A stretch of 64,000 bases of DNA from Halichoerus grypus (taxonomy: Eukaryota > Chordata > Mammalia > Carnivora > Phocidae): positions 78,532,414 to 78,596,413 of the forward strand of contig NC_135715.1 of the NCBI RefSeq assembly GCF_964656455.1. Reading direction: 5' to 3'. Of the stretch, positions 52,001-61,000 are shown in pieces. The notes beneath the pieces were generated by a model, which saw only the letters and a list, made by a program, of their open reading frames with translations, made no database searches and was not told the DNA's origin. Numbering within the stretch: the stretch's first letter is position 1; each line of letters begins with the position of its first letter. Made by a program: the position numbers and the translations under genes.

Positions 52001-55000
52001 ATCATGACCTGAGCCGAAGGCAGACGCTTAACAGACTGAGCCACCCAGGAATCCCTCTATATTCTACTTTTAAAATATATTTTTACCTGATAATTAAAAC
52101 ATCTGTAGTCTTTGAAAACTGGATTCTACAGTTTCTGTTGTTGCTCATTCATAGTGTTTTTCCTCATGTATTCAGACTTTTTACAACTGTACGTTCCTGT
52201 TCTTTGTAACTTTATCTGAAGGAAGTATTTGAGGCTTATTTACACTATATTTTTTCAGGATAAACTTGTTTCTCCTAGGTACCTGGGAGCAGCACCAACT
52301 CAGTTCCACTTTATGCCAAATTTTCAGGGTGGAGTTCCTTCAGGTCACACAGGTTAATATATATTCTAGCTCCAAAACTCTGTGATTGAGGGTTATGGTT
52401 AGGAATTTTCCATAGAATTCTATGGAATTGTAATTTTCCAGGGAGCTTTTCCTGTTTTTTACATTCCAGTAGTACCAACGTGGAAACACATCCTTTGTGG
52501 GGTGGATTCTTTTCTAGTTGACCCACTACCAGTATTTCCTATTAAGGGTCCTGGCTTTATAAAGGGATTCTTTGAACTGACCTCTGACTTCTTGGGGGCG
52601 CCCACTGTATCGCTTGGTCCCCATGAATGGCCTATAAACCTAGGCTCTAGGCCACCAGGGATTAGCTAGGACAAATGCCAGCTTCTGCACTTATTCCTTT
52701 GGCTTAAATTTTCTTTTCTCCTTCTCCTTCTCCTTCTTTCTCCTTCTTTCTCCTTCCTTTCTCCTTTCTCCTTCTCCAGTAGGCTCCACACCCAGCGTGG
52801 AGCCCAATGCAGGGCTTGAACTCACAACCCTGAGATCAAGACCTGAGCTGAGATCAAGAGTAAGACGCTTAACTGACTGGGCCACACAGGTGCCCCTCTA
52901 CTCATTTTTAATTTCCAAAGAATTTCCCTTTTTCTTGCCAACTCAGCCATGCATTAAAACATTTTTTTTAATTTTCTTATTTAAAAATTTTTTTCATTTT
53001 CTTGTTTTCTTTTTTCCTTTCTCTCTGCCCAATATTCAATTCACCATTTTTAGAAGTGCTGTTCCTGGAGGAGTTTCCCTGAACATTCAGTCCATCTTAC
53101 TGTCAGAAATAGAGGTAATAATTTCATAGTCAGCAGGAACACACATAAATGTTACTAAAAAGGTTAAGTCTAACCTCTTTATTTTTCAGATGAGAAAACA
53201 AGCCTAAAGAGATAAGGTCACTTGTTCAAGAGTTCGCAGTTAGTTAGTGGCAAGGCCATCAGCAAAACCGAGGTTTCCTGATTGCCAACCTAGTCCTTGC
53301 CCATTCTACAAGTATGCCTTTTTGGCAAATGATCCATGTAAAGTGTGGCACTTTCCATACAGTTGTGAAAAGTTTATATGAGTAAGTATGGCCTTATTCA
53401 TATACACATTCCTACCATATGGTATTCCAAGTTGAGCAGCACAGAATATTGCTGTCTTAATAATGATAAATATCCAGACAAAGTAAATTCACAATCTCTT
53501 TTCACAGCCCTATGTTTTAGACCCTTTTCCTATCCCCAGAATAGCCTAGACCCTCTTGTCTTATAAAAGCAACTTGCAGTCTTGAGATTTGGGGAAAATC
53601 TCATAATACTTCTGCTAGAGGAGAGACTACATCCTGCCTTGACCAATGTTTTTGTTTTTTTTTTAAAGATTTTATTTATTTATTTGACAGAGAGAGACAC
53701 AGTGAAAGAGGGAACACAAGCAGGGGGAGTGGGAGAGGGAGAAGCAGGCTCCCCGCAGAGCAGGGAGCCCGATGCGGGGCTCCATCCCAGGACCCCGGGA
53801 TCATGACCCGAGCCGAAGGCAGACGCGTAACGACTGAGCCACCCAGGCGCCCCTTGACCAATGTTTTTACAAGGCAACTCATACTAAGAAGGCAAACTAT
53901 TTGTAACATTTTAGAAAGTTAAGGTTTTAAAATATGAGTTCCTTTTTTGGTGAGAAAGTGAGTTTTATAACATAGGCTCTATTCATGGAACAAATTAAGA
54001 AAAGTTAAGAGGCTGACTACATAAATTTTCACCATTCTCTTCAAATAAAAATGAATACACTTTCTAAGGGAAGACAGTCTTTACTTATTTAGAAACAGTT
54101 TATATCCTCTTCTCCACCTTCCTGCATCCCATACACTCCTTAAATCACTGGAATCTGATTTTTGCCCAACAGTGTACTGAGATAGTGTTAGGGTTACCAA
54201 CACTAACTTAATTGAAAAATCTAATAGCCTTTTTTAGTTTTCAAGGTCCAATTAACCAATATCCAATAATTCGCCAACATCCACCCCCCTTCTCTTAAGC
54301 TAGGCTAGGAAGCCTATCAACTGATTTCTTATTTTTTGAAAGTGCTATCCAAAATGAAACCTTCTAAAAAATTCTTCCTATTCCTCTGAATATGTTACAA
54401 ACACAGTGCCCCTTACTCTTTTCAATCTCTTTTTAAGTGATTCTCTTTTGGTGAGCTGTAAACTCTGATTTCACTATCCATTAGACATTAAAAAATATTT
54501 CTGGTCTCTCTCCTCCAAGATGATACTCACTTTGGCACCTACAAAGATGCAACCACTATGGAAGATCTCTCATTCTGTAAGTATAAATAAATTTTTGTTT
54601 ATATCTAGAAATACTGAAGAACATCAGACAGCACTTTGGAGACCTTCAGCATGAATCTATTGTCCAATTTAGGTCTACATACTTTGTAGCCCGACTTACA
54701 AATGATATATCCTCTTGTTGTGAGGAAGCTGATCTTCCTTTGCCTCTGCCCCTTTTGAAAGGTAAGGGGCAGTGTACCATAGCTATGGATCCAAAGTACC
54801 CTCCCAACCCCTACCATCTAAGAAATTAATGGCATCATCAGCTCAGATGATATAATCCTCGTATAATTTTACAAGGCCCATTGCTTGGACCTAGTTTTAC
54901 TGCAAAAACTTCAGCTCATTTTTACATTGTTAAGGCTGCCATTCTCAGTTTAACTTCACCCCTCACTCCCTACTCCTATTGATCTATTTGCATTATTACC

Positions 55001-58000
55001 CAACAAAACAGTTAACAGGGATATATCAAAATTGGAAAAGTTCACTGTGACAGCTACTATAATAGGCACCACTCAGTTGAAGAAGTCTGTGGAGGGAACC
55101 AGTAAAGATGTATGCAAAGTAGGTAACTGGTTTATTACATTTTTAAAAAACTCATTTGGGCTGAGCGTGGAGCCTAATGCAGGGCTTGAACTCTCATGAC
55201 TGTGAGATCAAGACCTGAGCTGAGATCAAGAGTTGGACGCTTAACCGACTGAGCCACCCAGGCACCCCGATTTATTACCGTTTTTGAGTTATATTTTGCA
55301 TATCCTAAATGCTTAATTCAGTACCTGGTATATAAATGTATGGGAGAAGGAGAAGCTGAAATGGAATTGGTACTTACTGAATACCTGCTATGGTCAGGAA
55401 CTTGACAAATGCTTATTTACTGATAAACAGAAAGACAGGAAAGGAAAAAAGAACTGATGGAATATGTGTGTATGTGTATGTGTGTGTGTGTGTGCTCATG
55501 TATATATAAAAGGTGTACATATATTTTACAGATATATGTAATATATATGTGTTTTACATATTTCATCAGATTTAAATACATATATTACATATATCAGTAA
55601 AATGTTTAGATTGGATTTCCTGTGCTTTTTGTAATTTGCCTCTGATGGAAATCCCAAAAGAGGAGTTTCACAAATGTTTTGACTAACAGCATTACTGGAA
55701 TAAATATTCAGCTTTCCAAATTGGTAACTTAAAAATACAACTCTCATTTGCATATACAATTTCTAGAATTTTTGTTTAAAAAAAAGCCCCTTTATAAACT
55801 CTGTACTCTGTAGTAGGAGAGAGGTACACCTGACATTTATACCTTCATGCGTAGATAAATGTGACCCTGTGGTGGTAGGAACAACTCTTGAGAATAACAA
55901 ACTCCAAGGTCATACATCCAGGAGAGGTAAGAACATGGACCCTCACTATCCAGAGATGTGGACACCAGAATTTCAGGTACTACCCCCCGTTCTCCTTGGT
56001 CAAATAGGAATCACCCCTATCAGGTGCTTGCCTGCGTCAGACACTGTGTTAAGTGCTTTCTATGTATTAACACACCTCTCCCTCTCAACAACCCTATTAG
56101 GTAGGTCCTATTTTCACTCCTATTTGACTGACAAGGAATCTGTGACAAAGAGATTAAGTAAGCTGCCCAAGATCATGTAAGACACTGTGACTTAGAAAAA
56201 GAGGCCCACAGATGTTGAATGAACACCAGGACTGAGCAATTAATTACAATGACCTCAAATGCAGGGCAATAAGCTAAGGGCCAGAGGAAAGGAGGGTGTC
56301 CTGTTGAAGACACAAAACCTCATACACTCTGCTGTTATGTGTCTGACCTATTTGGAGGTGGCCGGGATGTAAACAGCTAAGACAGTGTTAAGAGGGAAAG
56401 GTCAGTGATAAAGAATCTTACTGCATAAGCTGGCGCGTGGATTAGGTGGCGGGAGCCAGCGCTTCGAAGGCCGCCTGCCGCGCCCAGCAGTATTTCCCGA
56501 GAGGCCCACCTAGGGCAGGAATCAGCAAACCACAGTCTGGGAGCCAAACCCCACCCATCCCCTGTTTTTGAACATCAAGCGAGCTAAGAAGGGTTCAGAC
56601 ATTTTTACAGCCTGGGAAAAAAAGCAAAAGAACAACAATATTTTGTGACACGTGACATTTATAAGACATTCAAACTTCAGTGTCCAAAGATGAAGCTTCA
56701 GAGAGGCCAGCTTAGCCACTCACTTACGTGTTGTCTATGCCCGCCTTCGTGACACCGCAAGTACGGCCCCAGCGCCTCAACTGTCTACTCCCTGGCTCTT
56801 TACAGAAAGAGTGTGCCGACCCCCTGGCTTAGAGAACACTGTACCAGGCAACAGGTGACACATCAGCAGACAGACTAGCAAGGCAGACTGACACAGAGAA
56901 ATTTCTTCAGAATCTGTGACACAGAGACTCCTTTGGTGCCACAGTGAGTACTATCAACTCTCTTCTAATCTTTATTGCTAATAAAGTTCCCTTTGTGTTA
57001 CACACCAGCCTCCAAATGCTTAGATACTAGGGCATTCAGCACAGTCAGTCTTCGGCTTTCTGAGGTAAGGAGGGCGCTGACCCTGGAACTGAATGTGACA
57101 GGAGTGATGCTCTTGTGAAGGGAGTCCTCAGTCCCCCTGGCTTCTCCAGGCTTTTTTTGCCCCGTAATAGTCACTCCCTTTTTTCCTAGAGATGAGCTAC
57201 ATTTTTTTGATGTGATTCTTTGAAGTTAGGTATATTTACATGTGCTCTTGCTATCCTTCCTCCTTGGGCTGTGATCTTTGTCTGCAGGTGGTGGTCACTA
57301 AGCACGAGTTGATCACTCTGCCTGTGACACCACTGAGGTCCACAAAACTGTGAGAAGGTATTCTAGTAAAAAAAAAATTTACCCTTGGACTATAACCTCA
57401 AAACAAAACTTCAAATTTTAAAAATAAAACATGGTTACAATGTATTTTATAAAAGACACGTTCCTCAAAAAGTTGTCTGTAAAGTTAATTTCTGTTCACT
57501 GAGTCATATTACCCTACTCTCATTATACAATTATTTTTAGTGTAAAACTAAGAGAAACACTGTCACAGGAAAAGTTCGCACCCAAGACATAATAAAAACT
57601 AAAAAATGCAGCAAACTATTAAGTAGCACACAGAGTAAATAAAAACAATTTTAAAATGAAACCTTAATAACACAGTACTCAAGTCACAAAATGCAATCAT
57701 CATGCTAAAATGTAAGATGTAAGATGCTTTACAAGAAGGCACTCTTGTTTCCTGAGGACAGATACCCATGAGAAGCAGATGTGTTCTGCGGATTTCCTGT
57801 CTTTTAATGCAAGCCAACACACTAGGCAGGAATATGATTACTCCTCTCACCTGGCTTATCCATGCGGACCATACATATGCTGACTATGGAGACTTGGAAC
57901 TTGTCGAATATAGCGCTCCTTGTGGAAACTGACTTTCAGTGTGACTTAACTTTTTTCTGAATTGTTTGATGTTTTGGCACTGAGCAGCTGAAACCTTAAC

Positions 58001-61000
58001 CCGAAATTTGGCATTTAAAAGAGCAATGCATTTCTACTTCAAGGAGTTGAAACAAGTTCACTTCATTTTAAGTTAATTCTACAAAAACAAACTAAAGTAT
58101 TGAAAATCCTGGAATGGATATTCAATATTCTAAACCAAACGTTATTGCTTTTTAACGCAGTTTGTATCAAGTAATAATAGTAATAGCTACTCAGCATCGA
58201 GTGTGTGCCAGGCATTGCAGTGAGCCCCCTTCCATGAGTTGTGCATGTAATTTTAAGTTAGTTTCAAGCTCACACCACCTCCCAGGGTAATACACTCGGG
58301 AGTGACAGAGCTAGGGCATGAGGCCAGAGGCTGGATGACTGCCGCTACTGTGAATTTAAATTTGGTGGTAATAGCAGCAGCAACCTTTCTATACACACTA
58401 TATCACATTTACTCTTGTGATATCTCATTTAAGATCCATCAGAATCAGCTGGGGCCTTGTCAGAAATGCAAATTCCTGGGCGTGGCCCAGACTGGTTCAG
58501 AAACACGGGACTAGGAGCACCTGGGTGGCTCAGTCAGTTAAACGTTTGCCTTCGACTCAGGTCATGATTCCGGGTCCTGGGATCAAGGCCCACATGGGCT
58601 CCCTGCTCAGCAGGGAGCCTCCTTCTTCCTCTTCTTGTGCTCACCCTTGCTTGTGCTCACCTTGCTTGCTCTCCCTGTTAAATAAATAAATAAAATCTAA
58701 AAAAAAAAAAAAAATGCTGGACTAGGAGTTCAGCAGGCTGTTTTCACAAGCCTTCCAGGTGACTCTGCCACATGCTAAAATTGGAGAACCACTGAAGAGG
58801 ACAGGAGTTGAGGCTTATTAAACAAACTAACAGCAAAAATAAGGCTGTAGTAGGACTAGCTTGATCCACAAAAAAAAAAAAAAAAAAGGGACAGTTTTCA
58901 AGGGCCCTCAAGCATTTCATTTTATATAAACTAATCTGATATTTAAGTTCCCAATGGTCCTCGCTCCTGGGCAATACTTTAAAAATCTAGTTGTAGGCAC
59001 TGCATTTATTTTAACAGCTTAAGGCTGGCCTCTTTTGGATGCATTTAGAAAATCATCCCTTTCCACTATCTGACCTGTGGATCTAATCCAGACAGAAGTG
59101 CCAAATGTTTCCATGTAAAGACATAAATGTGCATCTCTAGGTTTCACAGGTAGAGGTGGATGATGGGTAAGATCAGGGGCTGTCACATGTGGGTGTGTAC
59201 TGGGAAGTCCTAACTGAGCTCTAATAAAGAGGTCAGTGGCCACTATGCACATAGTGCCTGGCGCCGGTGGAGTGGGAGGGAGACTGCTGGGGAGGAGGGG
59301 GCGCGCCCACAGGGTGCCGCAGGGTGCTCGGAGAGGGCCCCATGAGGTGAAAGGGAAGAGAAGACGAGAGAGGCATCCACAGCATGGTTTATTCAGACTT
59401 CAAAGCTGGGACAGCCTGTACTGTGGACTGTGCCAAGAGCTGGAGAAAAAAAGGCCAAAAATATGATTCTTGAAAAAGTGGCAGCATGGAATCAGCAAGG
59501 TCACTGAAAGAGGTCTTCCAACGTGGGCTGCGGAAGGAAATAAAGAAGTCTGGGGTGCCATGTAACTCAAGGGATCAGGAAATAAGGAACAAAAAGGCAA
59601 ATGGTAGGGGGAAAAAAAAGAAAGCAAGAACCCTGAAAAGGAAGTATTTAACGCTCTAGACTTGTGCCAAAAGAACCAAGCAACATGAAACCCAACTTGT
59701 AAAAATGCCTCAATAACACAGAATTTCTACTCCAAAATTCCCTCCTGTGAGAATAAAGCTTATGTGTGCACTAGAACTGTTTGTGTTGAGCTGATATGGA
59801 CTGGATGAGAGAAAAGAAAATTTATTAAAAAAGAGAAAAGCAGTGGAGGAAGGCCAGGACCAGGAGGTGAATTTGTAACAGAAAGGCCTCTCCTTCCCTG
59901 CACTCAGGTATCAGACCTGGGGCAGCCTCACCTTTCTCCAGTGTGAGTCTTTTCTTCACTGAACTAACCCTGACCATGGTAGACATCCCAGGCCCAGGTA
60001 AGGCATTTCATTTTGTTCTGAGACATAGCATGACTGAAGGAGTATTAGGAAGAGGTCACCTTGGGGGGAGAGGGGGTGCTGAACCGCTCGCTCTTCCCAT
60101 GTTGAAGGATCTGGCACCTCAGTGGCCTCTGAGGCACACCTTGATCTTTCTGATGTTTCTAGAGGCAGACATTAGTCTGACTGGGATAATTTCTTGGGGT
60201 GGAACTGTGGACACTGTCCTCTGGGCTCTGGCTCAGCACCAACCTATTCAAGGTTCTTAGAGAATGCCCTGGCCCTGATGTTTCTGAAGCAGATTTTCCA
60301 ACATTCCAGATATCTGGGTAACTCAGGCTTAGGTTTAGGGGTTAACACTGGTGACATTTTGCAAGTTTACGAATATCCAGGGAAGGCTCTGAGAACTTAA
60401 CAGAGGCTGTTGGGGGTTTTTCTGGGAGGAACTGGTTGGTTACTCTAAACTTAAGATTTTTAGAGGGAAGTATAGAAAACTTAGAAGATGGTGAATCGGT
60501 CCTAGAATTTTGGTAAATATGTAATACTTCCCTAGGGATTACTCAAGACAATTACTCCTTAAGGGACACTCAATTTCAAAAAAGCTCGTATCACAGACTG
60601 CTTGCTTCCTAAGAGTAAGGATGAACAAAGAGCAGCAAGTTGGTCTGGTGAACCTAAGTTCCTCTTAACTGAGGCACAAAGCCTCGTGTGCTGACCTCTT
60701 GGCCATTAGGGACATTTTTGGTACATACAGGTCCATGATCCCTCATCTACAATTCCAAATTCAAAAGCTCCTGAAAGCCAAGTTTTCAGGTGGCAATAGG
60801 TAAACTTCATGGGCATAAAGCCTGACTGACCTGAAGCTATTTTTAGCCATCATTTATCCTTAGTGTTATTATTCACATATTTTGCCAAATCAGTAATAGC
60901 TGTATTTGACTGAGATGCTCCCCATGGGTATTATATATGGCTAATGCACTATAATACTTTTCTAAACTCCAAAAAATGCTGAATTCCACAACACACTTGG

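Noticed and set aside
59236..59466. A 76-aa open frame in a GC-rich patch of the IFT88 intron
   Set aside because: No domain, no splice context consistent with IFT88, and low-complexity Arg/Gly content.
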